Source of the DNA: Nageia nagi
Lineage: Eukaryota > Pinophyta
DNA: 64,000 bases
Direction: 5' to 3'
Assembly: GCA_050084985.1 (NCBI GenBank)
Contig: JBITNC010000001.1
Coordinates: 146,568,001 to 146,632,000 of the forward strand
The notes under the pieces are model-generated. The model was not told the DNA's origin. It made no database searches and worked only from the letters and a program-made list of their open reading frames with translations. Positions 24,276 through 35,578 of the stretch are shown here, in pieces. The position numbers were made by a program, and so were the translations under genes. Every line of letters starts with the position of its first letter. Within the stretch, counting starts at the first letter, position 1.

Positions 24276-24830
24276 TTGAAGTGTTTTTTTTTTTTCACAG
24301 TTTGAGGATATCGAAGAGCTAGGAACGGCGACCATGGAGAAAACGATACATAATGGTATTACAGGAATAGTGTACCCGGGTGAGGTTCTTGCCTTGTTAG
24401 GATCATAGGGCATTGGGAAGACTATGCTGCTTTTCATGTTGGAAGGGCAGTTAGAAGGTTCCGGGTTCGATACTCTATATCGAACAAGATGAAACGCAAG
24501 GTCAACTTCGTGATGAAAGATGATATTATCTACCCTCATCTAACCGTTAGGATACCTTAGTCTACATTATACTGCATAACATGCCTCGGGCAATGTCAAC
24601 ACAGAACAAGTGACCCCATTTGGAGAGTATTATTTCTAAGCTCCGGTTGAAGAGATGTAGAAATATGATCATGTATGGATGAGCATCGGGCATGAGATGA
24701 TGAGGAATCCACCTTCCATTTGGATGAGTCCACCTGGGGCCTCGATTCCTCCACTACCCTGTGTGTAACAGTTACGCTGGAGAACTTCGCGTGCAAAACC
24801 TTCAGAAACCTCAACTACCTTAAATTGCCG
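24276..24830 (+). pseudogene. ABCG (WBC-type) half-transporter nucleotide-binding domain fragment
   Basis: ABCG proteins are membrane exporters of lipids, hormones or cutin precursors; this piece covers only part of the ATPase domain. Plus-strand reading gives EKTIHNGITGIVYPGEVLAL, a Walker A read as GS-stop-GIGKT (normally GPSGSGKT), KMKRKVNFVMKDDIIYPHLT around the Q-loop (family form FV.QDD.LYPHLTV), KLRLKRCRNMIMYG, SIGHEM, then LDESTWGLDSSTT (Walker B/D-loop, normally LDEPTSGLDST). The ABC signature (SGGE) between MIMYG and SIGHEM is deleted. Frameshifts and stops are present, and there is no transmembrane part. It is preceded by an intron-like splice acceptor. Composition is more GC-rich than the flanks. 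The subfamily is firm; the exact member is not. Confidence 0.88.
24283..24300 (+). other. fossil 3' splice site in front of ABCG fragment
   Basis: A run of 13 T followed by CACAG immediately precedes the first ABCG codons. This is a textbook polypyrimidine tract and acceptor, suggesting capture of genomic DNA with the end of an intron rather than a spliced cDNA. Confidence 0.6.
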
Positions 24831-25135
24831 TTCTATACACGAGCTGGAAACTAGGGTTGTTGCAATCTAAAACCTAACAAAATTATTATGTACACCCACT
24901 ACCTACATAAGTCCTTTACATCTGCCTTCACTTGCTATCCAAAGTGAGTATATTGAATCTAATAACATTTCAACCCAAACACTATTGAAATTCAAAGAAT
25001 GATTTGCTGTTGACAGTTTTCATACTTTAAATTTTGAGAAACTAAAATCTTAAGGAATTAAAAAGTTATAAATTACACAAAAACAAACAGTAGAGTATTA
25101 CACTAAGTATCGCAGCCAATAAACATAAAAACACC

Positions 25136-25336
25136 TTAAAAGAATTTGCTTTCATATTCAGAGACAGCCACGGGATTCTTGTCTGATGATGCGCTATATA
25201 TATGCAATAAATATGCAGTCACAGATCTCCTTCCCAGCGTAGCAGCTTTACTATGAAATGGATATTTGAAACGCAAGACACTTTCCAGTAGGCATGGTAT
25301 GCAGAACATATGACCGCAATTGAAGTGTTCTCTTGT
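25136..25336 (-). pseudogene. RING-finger-like C-terminal fragment (cargo of BIG)
   Basis: A minus-strand frame of about 65 codons ends at TAA (25136-25138) and contains EHFNCGHMFCIPCLLESVL. The C-x-H-x2-C-x2-C core fits the second half of a C3HC4 RING finger. The later pair reads KYPFH here and KCLFH in the copy at 52019-52300, so a degenerate last zinc pair (C-x2-H) is possible. A TGA three codons upstream and a frame change cut it from earlier codons (CDLEDRAARKVNLADLI near 25390). CpG and GC are higher than the surroundings. The RING call is tentative; it may be an unrelated captured exon. Confidence 0.45.
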
Positions 25337-25494
25337 TCAGTCGCCTTCTCTTCTTATCAGATCTGCAAGGTTCACCTTCCTAGCAGCTCTATCCTCCAAA
25401 TCGCATAAATATAGAAAGTGAAAAGAGAAAGAAAGCGATTAGTTAGAAAGCATGAATTAGAAGGCACATTCATGACTGGAAAACGACAGATTTT

Positions 25495-25698
25495 CTAAAA
25501 CGACTCATCTCCGATGGATTTTTGTAGTCTCCAACCGACAGAATTTTCAAAACTTTTTATATTCTCCAATTTCCAACGGCTATGAATATGCTTCATTCCT
25601 TTCCACAGAATCTTTCTTGGATGTGCAAAAGGTGATACCATCATCCGTTGCAAGTATTCATAAAACTGTTGAGATATATCCACCGTTTTAGATGCCAA
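25495..25698 (-). pseudogene. small open frame upstream of the RING-like fragment, unrecognised
   Basis: 67 codons open on minus, including QQFYEYLQRMMVSPFAHPRK and ILWKGMKHIHSRW. Related frames survive in the copies near 52600-52900 (AHPRNILWKG, TRKILWK), which suggests real ancestral coding. It lies in the same direction as the RING-like fragment and could be another exon of the same captured gene. I cannot name a family. Confidence 0.4.
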
Positions 25699-27350
25699 AT
25701 ACTATTACGGGCACCTTACATAACGTGTTTGACACGTCTGTCATCTAGTTCTCTTAAACCTTCTTTAATTTTAGTTTTGTAATAAAGTTTTTAAAAATTT
25801 ATTTATTTCATGGTTCTAATGAAAATTTATACCAAAAACTTAATTATTAATTATAATTAATTTAAAAAAAATATAACATTTATATTGCTTGTATAAATTT
25901 TACTTTTAATAGTTTTGAATAGGTATATTAACAATGTGTATATATTTCAAAATTTTATTATATTTTTTATTTTACATGAATACATGGAATTTGATTAAAT
26001 GATTAATATTTAAAAAAAGATATCAGTATATTAAAGTTTTTTTTTTTTTGCAAAATGCTATCAAGAACTCAATATAAAAAGAGTTATTCTTCTATCTATT
26101 TTTATGGTCTAGTTGGTATAAATAATTACTATTCCATATGGTTTTTTTAAATATTTAATACTCGAATAGTGGATTTTCAAAGGGGTCCCGAAAAAACTTT
26201 TTATAACTATATAATTATTTAATATATAAAATTTTATAATTATCCAATGATATAGCCTATGAGAGATGAATCTCCAATGAATAACTAGACAAGGCTACAA
26301 AAACTATTTAAAATCCAATTATTGCTTTGAAAATGATCTCTCAATCATAAAAAAAGTGTATTAGGAGTAGCTAAGATTTTATATTCAAACTAAAAATAGG
26401 ATTTGAAACCCCATTTCTCTAGCGAATACCTTTATCACTATACAAATAAACCATTCAACCATAAAGTAGGGGAATCTCTTATAACTTAGTGGTGTATAAG
26501 ATTATTTCTACACATTACATTTTTACCACCTTAAAATATATATCCATATGTTAAGGAATGTTTGCTAGGTTCTCCAGTGAGGTTAAGATAAGGCCTCGTT
26601 TACCAAGTCTAGTTATAGGATAACATGATAAAAGTTTGAGCTAATATGGGATTCATAATTCAAACCATAACAAAATCAAATTATATACAATCAATGTTAT
26701 TCTATCAATATCTCCATCATTCTAGGCTTCCAAGGCCCCCACTATTATAGATATCTATTGTACCCATAGGATTTAACAAGTTGCAGATTAAGGATCATCA
26801 ATATCCATTGAAACCAATTTTATTTTATGTTCATCCTTTGAATATCGACTTCCCTAACTAGATCCCAAATCTCACCATTAAGGTGGACTTCAAATGACAT
26901 TCCCTATGGTAAGTAGAGTGATTAGGTGTCACTTCCCTTAATGGTATGGTGTATGCCTCCACTTGGGTTATACCCCTATGGGACCTAAGTTGTGCCAGGC
27001 ATAGGCCAGAGGGCTATGTTCTTACATGATGTACATACTTTTTAATAAAAAATTGATCATATTTAAAAAATTTGTGTGTATATATATATATTATATCACA
27101 TCAAATTAAAATAATAAAATTAATAAAATTAAAAATAAATAATTGTATATTAAAAAAATAGGGATCATTTGTAAATAAAATAGAGATATCTCAAAAAAAA
27201 AAAAGAAAAGGAAGTCTATACATTTGTTTTAACAAAAAAAGAAATTCTATTTTACTAAATAAATAATTCATTACAAAAATTATAGAAATTGAAGGAGAAT
27301 AGATTTAGGATTTATCTTACCTTGTTACTCTTGTTCCTAGATTTTTGCTT
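25699..27350 (-). repeat. BIG internal region X, copy G
   Basis: Non-coding, AT-rich sequence shared with 18606-19950, 43147-44560, 57840-59490 and in part 14095-14600 and 62438-62600. Landmarks include ATAACTAGACAAGGCTACAA and TATACCCCTATGGGACCTAA, and a TA run near 27073. Beside the primer site the minus strand reads AACAAGGTAAGATAAATCC, resembling a splice donor. Confidence 0.75.
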
Positions 27351-27380
27351 CACTTAGCCAACCATAGGCTCTTATACAAT

Positions 27381-28071
27381 TGGAGGTGCAAAAAGGGAAA
27401 TAAAATTTTATATAAGTAATATTACATCAATAGATCAAGATAATAAGATAAAACCCTACTTTTTAAAAAATAAAAGAATGATAGCAAACCATAAGTTTTG
27501 AACACAATATATAACATACTATAAGTTTTTGAACACATTCACAATATATATAAGCTTCTTATAATAATAATTTTCATAATGATAGCAAAATAATATTATA
27601 ATAATTTTCTTAACAATTATGCAATCTATAGGAAGAGAAGAATGGATTAATTTCCAATATAACTTAATTAGAAATTTCTCCTACATTATTATAACTACTA
27701 CTTAGAGAGCATGAGATGAGTGTCTCATGAACTCTAAGTTAACAGTTTCACCACTATAAGAATATGCCACTTTCCATGCTATGTACCACCACATATATAC
27801 CAAAAGCCACCTCAAGTATGCTACACATAACCATATGCAGGCCTATCACATTACCATCAATGAGGATTTCAAAGCTAACTCACCTAGTTTTACTCAATTC
27901 AAAATAAATTCAATATCTAGCAAATATATTATTTAATAATAAATAATATCTTATTCAATACATAATAACATAGGTATATCTATTTTGTTATTATACACTA
28001 TCATTTAATATATCTTAGAGTATCAATACTATATATGTAATTTGTAATATAAATACTTAAATATTAAATAT
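27381..28071 (-). repeat. BIG LTR Z, copy G
   Basis: Starts TGGAGGTGCAAAAA on plus beside the primer site and is homologous to 19974-20736, 44578-45168 and 59513-60204. In every copy the right side is interrupted at the same place by a Cop LTR (ATATTGAGGTTTATAAT), so the true outer end of Z is not visible. Confidence 0.72.
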
Positions 28072-28496
28072 TGAGGTTTATAATATAAACTCAAACAACA
28101 TCAACATTGAAGAGATGAATAAACTAAATACAACTATCATTCATAAAATCTAGATAAAAAATAAGGTGAATATATGAACTATATTAATTGACAACAAATA
28201 GATTACACATAGTACAATATAGCCGAAACTATGATACATAATGGAGAAAATAAAAGAAAACTTAAAGCTACAACTTACAATAGATCAATACTCATCCAAT
28301 ACAATAATCATAATTAAAAAGAATGAATAACTATCCTAATTATACCTCAACTCTAATATTCATGAGGAATTTGTTACAAGTAGGATTCTCACATTACATA
28401 TTAATTACAATTAGAAAAAAATTATAACTAACTCCTCGAATTATCATTCTAGTAAGAACTGTAGTATTGATACTAGTGTTAGAGAGAAGCATTGCA
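28072..28496 (-). repeat. Cop LTR, copy B
   Basis: Runs from TGAGGTTTATAATATAAAC to AAGCATTGCA on plus, matching the LTR pair of the complete Cop element. Confidence 0.85.
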
Positions 28497-28589
28497 TTGG
28501 TTCACACATGATTTTTTTAACTTTATAAATACTCATCCTTAATGCTTCTAAAATCATAAGGGGTTTCTCACCTTCAAAAATTATTATTT

Positions 28590-29975
28590 AGCCACTTCTT
28601 TTATAAAGCATCTACTAGTTGATCATGAGTGCTACAATATCTTAGTTTAATTCAGTATTTTCTCCACCATATCATGAATAAAATGATATTTCAATTCAAA
28701 TGATTTAATCTTATATGATGGACTAGATGTTGTGCAAAGTGAATGACATTGAAGTTTTTACAAAATAGTGAAGTAGGTTTTTCTTGCTTATCACCTATCT
28801 CCTCCAAAATCTCTTGAGACCATAATGCTTTAAGCACATATGAAAGTGAGTGTTATATATTTTGCTTTAAATGAGGAGAGTGCCATTGATATTTGCTTCT
28901 TCAAGTTCCATGTGATTAATAAAAATCCTAAAAAAAAACTAATTACATTAAATAGATATTCAATCATCTAAACTTTTTCCCAATCTAAATCACTAAAACC
29001 AAATTGCTCCATTCTCTTAGATTGAATTTAATGATCCCATAATCAAGATTACTCTTCACATACTATAAATATTATTTAAACCTCAAATGTAATAAAGATG
29101 GATCACTCATATACCTTGCAACATTGAGATAACATAAGCAATATATAATCTTATATTGGTAGAAACATTAATATCCCAATAATTTTCATAAATTCCTTTA
29201 GAATTACTTTTTATCCCCATTGTATTTACATAACAATACAATATGAGCAACAAGTGTAGGGATTAATTTACAACTTTCATCCCATACTTCTTTGATATTA
29301 AATCAATTCCATATTTGATTTAATAAATAAGTATGTTTATTATTTTGATATACTTATTTACTAATAAAATAGTTTATAATCCCAAAATATTTTATTTCAA
29401 ACTCTTGCATTATATGAACCTTGAATCTCTCATTCAAAATAGAGATGCTACCCATATAAATCAAGTCATTCATATTGAAACTACAACTGGGAATTCGCTA
29501 TCTTCTTTCTTGATATATAGGGTAGGTTCAAATTTTCTCCTTTTGAATCCACTCTTATGAAGTACCACAATTTTAGTTTAACCAAGCTCTTGGATCTTTC
29601 TTAATACTTTACACTAACCTTTTTCACTTTTAACGTAAAACTCTCATATATAAGTACCATTTAGGAATGCATTTTTGACATCTATATGATGTATAGTCTA
29701 ACATTTATGAATATCAAGGAAAGTACCATTCTAACAATTTCTTATCTTCTATAGGAGAAAATATATCTTCATGATCAATCTCATATTCCATGTGGATTTA
29801 TTAGCAACCAAACTTGATTTAAATATTTGAAAAATCCAATCCCTATTATATTTAGTATTGTAGACCCACATGGATCAGAAAACACTTCTTTCCTTTGGGA
29901 AGCTCACACAACTCCCAAGTATCATTTCTAACAATGGAATTGATTTCATCCTTCATAACTTGCAACAAAAAATTA
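28590..29975 (-). pseudogene. pol: copia RT and RNase H remnant, copy B
   Basis: Collinear with copy A. On minus the RT start (KDEINSIVRNDTWEL near 29960), FNMNDLIYMG at the YVDD position near 29470, and the RNase H end (near 28740, GKLHFVQHL-like) are readable between frameshifts. The catalytic box is NMND, so Tyr and the first Asp are lost. Inactive. Confidence 0.88.
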
Positions 29976-30119
29976 TTAGGACAAGAATGTTCATAGAAAC
30001 AAGGCTAAAATATAGTAGTAGAAAGCAAAGCATAATTTATCATGTCACCTTTAGGTTCACCATCCCCTTCATTCCATACATTGCATATTCTTAAGTCTTT
30101 GAATAACTTAATCCATCTC

Positions 30120-30726
30120 TTTTGCTTGGAATCTAGTCATCCTTGTTTAACAATGTTTATCCAATACTTGATAGGGTGATAGATTTGAAGTGCTTTAACC
30201 TCCTTCTTATTCTTCTCACTTTAGAGAAAATGTTAGATGACTCTCATTAGAATAAGGGATAGATTTATTTCTCTTTGGACTATTAGATTATCCCCTTTGA
30301 AGGAGGACTAGGTGGAAAATTATGATTGTTGGTGCTACCCCCATTATTGGTTTTGGACCTTGTACTAGCATTAGATCTAGAAGAAGTAGAAGATTGCCAT
30401 AATTTTCACCCACCTAGTTTAATATTTTATTGCATCTTATTCCAAAAAGAAGAACTTGAATGATTCTCTAAATTGGTTCCATCATCAACATATATATTTT
30501 GATGACTATAGACTTCCCTTCATAAAAAATGATATCTTTTGATAGAATAGGCTTCCTAGTTTTATGATTGTAAATCCTATAGGCTTTTATCTTCTCACAA
30601 TAGCCAATGAAAATGAAAACATTTACACTTTGCATTAAAATTATTCCTCAATTAATTAACTACATGATAAAATATTTGTACAAAAAAATTTGAAATGATT
30701 CACATTGGATTCTTTTGATACCAAGA
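30120..30726 (-). pseudogene. pol: copia integrase C-terminus and linker, copy B
   Basis: Minus strand repeats the VFIFIGYCEKIKAYRIY-type signature near 30620-30580 and the linker to RT. Integrase stops at 30726, at the same codon as copy A (4180), and the unrelated block U begins. Confidence 0.83.
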
Positions 30727-33672
30727 CTTAGTGCTTATAATATGCCCAAATTGTATCTCTAAAATGCATATAACTTTCTATCAACATTATCTAAAGGAAT
30801 TCAAACCTTTAGCTAAAGTTTAAACTTTCATGTTCTTAAACAATGTCAACCATGAAATTCTAAGGATTCAATTAGTTATCTTCCAATAATTTACTATTTT
30901 CATTGTACAAATAATTCTTTTGAATAAATCAAAACATGTTTTGACAAAGAAGGAGTTACAAACTTAGGTTTAGCTCATATTTTCACTTCTAAGAGACAAA
31001 TTAGAAAATAAAATTGATGTATTCTCCTAGTTCAAGAATCTTTGACTTGATTCTCCCTTGGGATTTTGAAATATTTCCTATTTGGAATATAAGTTTAACA
31101 TCAAGGTTTACATGATACACTTATTTAGAAACAAAATTTGGTTCAAAACTATGCAAATTAATGCATATAATCTTTGAAGTGAAGAATAAAATTTCCTTCC
31201 AAGGAAGATGTTAAATTCCTTAAGTCATAACATACATTTTTCCACCCACATAAGGTTTCTTGAGGAAAATTTATATCACAAGAAAATAACTTTTCCCAAC
31301 TTTAATTTCAAAATATTTTTCTACTTGTTTTAACTAAGGTTTTTAATCTTATCATTGAATAACATTACCTCATATTAAAAGTATTCCATTTTGAAATACT
31401 TTACCAAAATAAGGTCCAAAGTGTTATCCATGACCACTTTCAAACTAAATTTTCATTTACTACCAATTTTCACTATCTCATAGGAAATGGGAAATAAAAT
31501 TTTTACTTATGGAAATCTAATTTAAATAGAAAATGAATTAATTCTTTTTCCTGTAGTCATCAAATTCCCAATGCAACTTTAGTGAACTTGATGATATCTT
31601 TAATGATGACCATCCATGAACTATACATCTAATCCTTGTGATTCTCTATCATCTATCCTAGATACAAATGCTTTTAAATCAACATTTATCCTACATTCAA
31701 TCCTTTTGATTCTCAATCATTGATCCTATATGAAAATACTTTTAAATCAACATTTATTCCTCTAATTATAAACCTATCAGGTATAGCTATTCCTCTCATG
31801 AATAATTTCCCATTTGATGTGTAGTCTAGTGAGATCCTTTATACTTAATCTTTGTTTTGATAACATCTAGTAGTTTCTTGTCATATGGAAACTAACCTTA
31901 TCATATCATTCACCATCTATGTTGACATGGTTATTTTTGTATATCCAATTTTGAAAATAATCCGAAAAGATAATAGCGAAATGCTTTTACAAAAGTACAA
32001 ACAGCAACAAAAATACTAGTTCAAATTTACATAGCTAAATCTAAGTTATAAGTGTAAATACACTAATTTTGTTCAAACATTCACAACAAAATTAACTACT
32101 TATAAAGAATAGACTTCATCTTTTCTCCATAAGGTTTCTTGAAATGTTGTTACAACTATATGCTGACAACATCTAATTGTTTCCTCTAATAAATAATTAC
32201 CATAAGTCATAATTTACATCTAATCTTTTATAAAAATTGTGAACATTCATTGTAACCTATTTTGCGAAAGAAATTGTAGGATACCAAGCTATTTTAATAG
32301 AAACATTTATATCAAATGTTAGTTCATCCCAAATATTCATCATTTTAGAATTACTCAAAGTTAGTTTCCTAAATTCAATCTCTCAATGTTATTCAACCTC
32401 TCAACCTTTCCCATTCATTTCAATAAATAAAATTAATAAGAGTTCAACATATCAAGAATATACCATCCTTTATTATTTAGCCATATTTTTAACTAGATGC
32501 TAACTTTATGGTTATCCATTCCTAGATAGGATGAATGGATTATTGTGAAATAATGTAATACATACTTATATGTTGAAAGCCATGTTTGATGTTGAGAATA
32601 AAGATACTTTGGATCTGATGTCTTTAAAGAAATAGGGCTATGCCAAAGATAAGGCTATAAATTTTAGGAATATAATGATGGTATATTCTTGATATGTTGA
32701 ACTCTTATTAATTTTATTTGTTGAAATGAATGGGAAAGGTTGAGAGGTTGAATAGCACTAAGAGATTGAATTTAGGAATCTAACCTTGAGTAATTCTAAA
32801 ATGTTGAATATTTGGGATAAAACTAACATTTGATATCAATGTTTCTATTAAAATAGCTTAGTATCCTACAATTGCTTTAGCAAAAGAAGTTACAATGAAT
32901 GTTCACAATTTTTATAAAGGATTAGATGTAAATAATAACATATGTTAATCATTTATCAAAGGAAACAATTAGATGTTGTCAGCATATAGTTGTAACAATA
33001 TTTCAAGAAACCTCATGGATAAAAGATGATGTCAATATGTTTCCTCTAATAAATAATTACCATAGGTCATGATTTAAATCTAATATTTAATAAAAATTAT
33101 GAACAGTCATTGTAACATCTTTTGCTAAAGCAATTGTAGGATACAAAGCTATTTTAATAGAAATGTTGACATCAATTGTTAGTTCATCCCAAATATTCAA
33201 CATTTTAGAATTACTCAAATTTAGATTCCTAAATTCAATCTCTTAGAGTTATTCAACCTTCAACTTTTCCCATTCATTTCAATAAATAAAATTAATAAGA
33301 GTTCAACATATTAAGAATATACCATCCCTATATTCCTAAAATTTACAGCACTATCTTTGGCATAGCCCTATTTCTCTAAAGACATCAGATTCAAAGTATC
33401 TATATTCTCAACATCAAACATGGGTATTAACATATTAGTATGTATTACATTATTTCACAATAATCCAATCATCCTATCTAGGAAATAATATTAAGAAAAG
33501 TAAATTTAAAGATCACTCCACATGTAAAATTTGACAAAGCAAGAAATGAAAATAAATATTTTACAATCAATATTCTCTTCAAGATGTTCATACCTATATC
33601 CATCATCAAGCATACCTAAACCTATCACATACTTACAAAAGGTAGTTAGCCCAATAGGTCCAAGCATTTTAA
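30727..33672 (-). pseudogene. unrecognised internal block U, copy B (rearranged)
   Basis: Homologous to 4181-6107. Minus-strand MMNIWDELTFDINVSIKI and MNVHNFYKRLDVNYDLW (near 32350-32200) match copy A, supporting former coding. It is longer than A mainly because part is present three times in alternating orientation (32130-33488). A 68-codon frame at 33712-33506 overlaps the primer site. No known domain is recognised. Confidence 0.5.
32130..33488. repeat. large inverted repeat (direct-inverted-direct)
   Basis: Three copies of one segment: direct 32130-32472, reverse-complemented 32473-33033, direct 33034-33488. The best palindrome pairs 32517-32968 with 33038-33488 across a spacer of about 70 bp. 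The bases missing from the last copy (equivalent to 5883-5922 in copy A) are present in the inverted arm. A transcript would form a long hairpin. Confidence 0.9.
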
Positions 33673-33690
33673 CTTGAGCTTTGATACCAA
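33673..33690 (-). other. primer-binding site of LTR2 element, copy B
   Basis: Minus strand TTGGTATCAAAGCTCAAG abuts the LTR end TTTCTTACA. It fits iMet tRNA with one G-to-A change. Confidence 0.9.
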
Positions 33691-35563
33691 TGTAAGAAAC
33701 TAAAAATCTCAATCATAAAATGTTTCTTTGGACTACTAAAGTTTATTCAAACATTGGGTGATAAGTTTCATTTGCCTTTGATTTATTTCTCATAGGCATA
33801 AATTTACCATGCATTCATATTGATTGAAACTAGATAATCATTTATTTTACTCATACATACCCATTAATCATGATAATAATACAACTTTCAAAATAATTGA
33901 AGCAAAATAATCCAATCATCAAGGCATTCCCATAACCAAAAATTTTACCTAAGCTTGGAAAAAACCCTATACATTTCTGCTCTAGGTAAACCCTTGGTAG
34001 CTATGCTACATAACAATATTTTTTTATTAACCATAAAAAATATTACAAATCTTATCTTCAACCATGTACATACTTCCTCAATCTTTAGTTACAACTAAAT
34101 CAAGATCTTCCTGATCTTATCCATGTACCATCTAACCAAATAGTTGATTTTGTACAATATGTGACCTCATACATCACATAGATTTCAAGGCAATTTCCAA
34201 TAATGCATAAAATACCGTATACAGTTACCTAATCACATAAACAAAACCAATGAAATATAACTAGTACAAGGTATCATCAATCCATTACAAGTGCAACATC
34301 AAGTACTAAGGATCCAACACAAAATGATCCACCATGCACCAAAATATCATCATTCATATATAGACCCTATAACTAGTCAAAGTATAATCATCAAGATAAT
34401 ACCATGAGCTTGACTATGTTACCATTAGATGCATATCAATTTGCTTTATTACCTTAAGAAGTAGACAATGATGTAAAAATGCTAAACTCATATCAATACA
34501 CAACATCACTATAATATAAGAAGCACTTAAACAAATGTACTATGCATTAAATATCCATAAATATTTGGATACCATCAAATATGGAAGTATGCCATAACAC
34601 ATATCAGCCATAGATATCATGATAGCATCACAAATGAACAAACATCAATAGTATGTAAGTCTTTATCAAGACATTGACTTTTAAAAGTTTACAATGTATA
34701 CTATTATAATATAAGCACTTATGTTAAAAATAAGAAACATAATAAGTCCAAATAAACCAATATGTATGATATTATAAATGTATTTCAACCAATAATACAA
34801 GTTTCTCAATAATAGTGCAAGTCTTCAACTAGTAATCCAAGTTACTATCTCAACAACATAATTGCATCTTGTTTTCCTATGTTGTTTTCATATTAGTTAG
34901 TAACACTATCTACCTTGTTCAGCCATATAAATGCATATATGTATCGATATTATCCTTGAATCGAATAATAAAAACAAGTTACTATTTCAAATAATAAAAT
35001 GGTTTAATGCTCTTTTTTACAATCTTCCTATAGTCTATTTTTGTAGATCAGATTAAAGAAAATATTTAAACTCTATTTTTAAATAACTTTGCATTTTGAA
35101 TAGTATCTAAAACATACTTTCAAATGATACAATACATATATAAATTAAAAATATAAAAAAAAAGTTATACAAATGTCAACTTGGCTCTTTTTTATAGTTT
35201 TGAAAATGCTAAAAAGGGTTTTTGAGATTCCTACAATAAGAAGTAAACAACTCCATTTTAGATAAGTTTTATATCATTGGAAATAGAAACGATAGATCTT
35301 TCCAATGGTGAAAAGTACATAAACAACCAAATAGTAACATAAAAACTACAACCTTCTAAAATGCACAGTTTAATCTCTTTTATAAAGAATTAGATACACA
35401 CAAAACCAACTACACCTTTTGGAAAAATAACTTGTTTTCAATTTTGATTACAATTGATGTAAAATGGGGTATTATAATAATTTTTTAGTCTAACTATCAT
35501 CACTAATACAAATTTTTTTTTGATAAAAATTAGGTTTTCTCTTAATAAATATATATTTTGTCA
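33691..35563 (-). repeat. LTR2, copy B (5' LTR, 1.87 kb)
   Basis: Plus strand TGTAAGAAACTAAAA to TTTTGTCA, so TG...CA on both strands. It matches 6126-8982 once that copy's duplications are removed. No coding is seen. A block with TTATAATACCCCATTTTAC on minus (near 35470) is conserved in both copies, but no promoter is proven. Confidence 0.85.
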
Positions 35564-35578
35564 GTATGTTAGGTAAAA

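Larger units (their letters stand above)
23693..28071 (-). mobile_element. BIG LTR element, copy G (most complete, with gene cargo)
   Basis: Left to right: segment W (23693-24207, shared with 42632-43145), an ABCG fragment on plus (24276-24830), a RING-like segment on minus (25136-25698), internal region X (to 27350), an iMet primer site, then LTR Z (27381-28071), interrupted by a Cop LTR. The primer site shows minus orientation. No gag or pol motif was found, so it looks non-autonomous. The 3' LTR is not identified; part of Z lies left of W only in the C region (39936-40168). Confidence 0.65.
28072..35563 (-). mobile_element. chimeric LTR retroelement, copy B
   Basis: Same architecture as copy A: Cop LTR on the left, copia RNase H/RT/integrase C-terminus, block U, iMet primer site, LTR2 on the right. 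Here the Cop LTR is complete and LTR2 is single, but block U carries a large inverted rearrangement (32130-33488). There are no matching ends and no target-site duplication (flanks AATAT and GTATG). Confidence 0.8.

Noticed and set aside
24267-24814. Two minus ORFs of 90 and 72 codons over the ABCG region
   Set aside because: Shadows of the plus-strand ABCG fragment, where Walker A, Q-loop and D-loop residues are readable.
29333-30094. Two plus ORFs over copy B RT
   Set aside because: The antisense strand carries the copia RT motifs; these are shadows.
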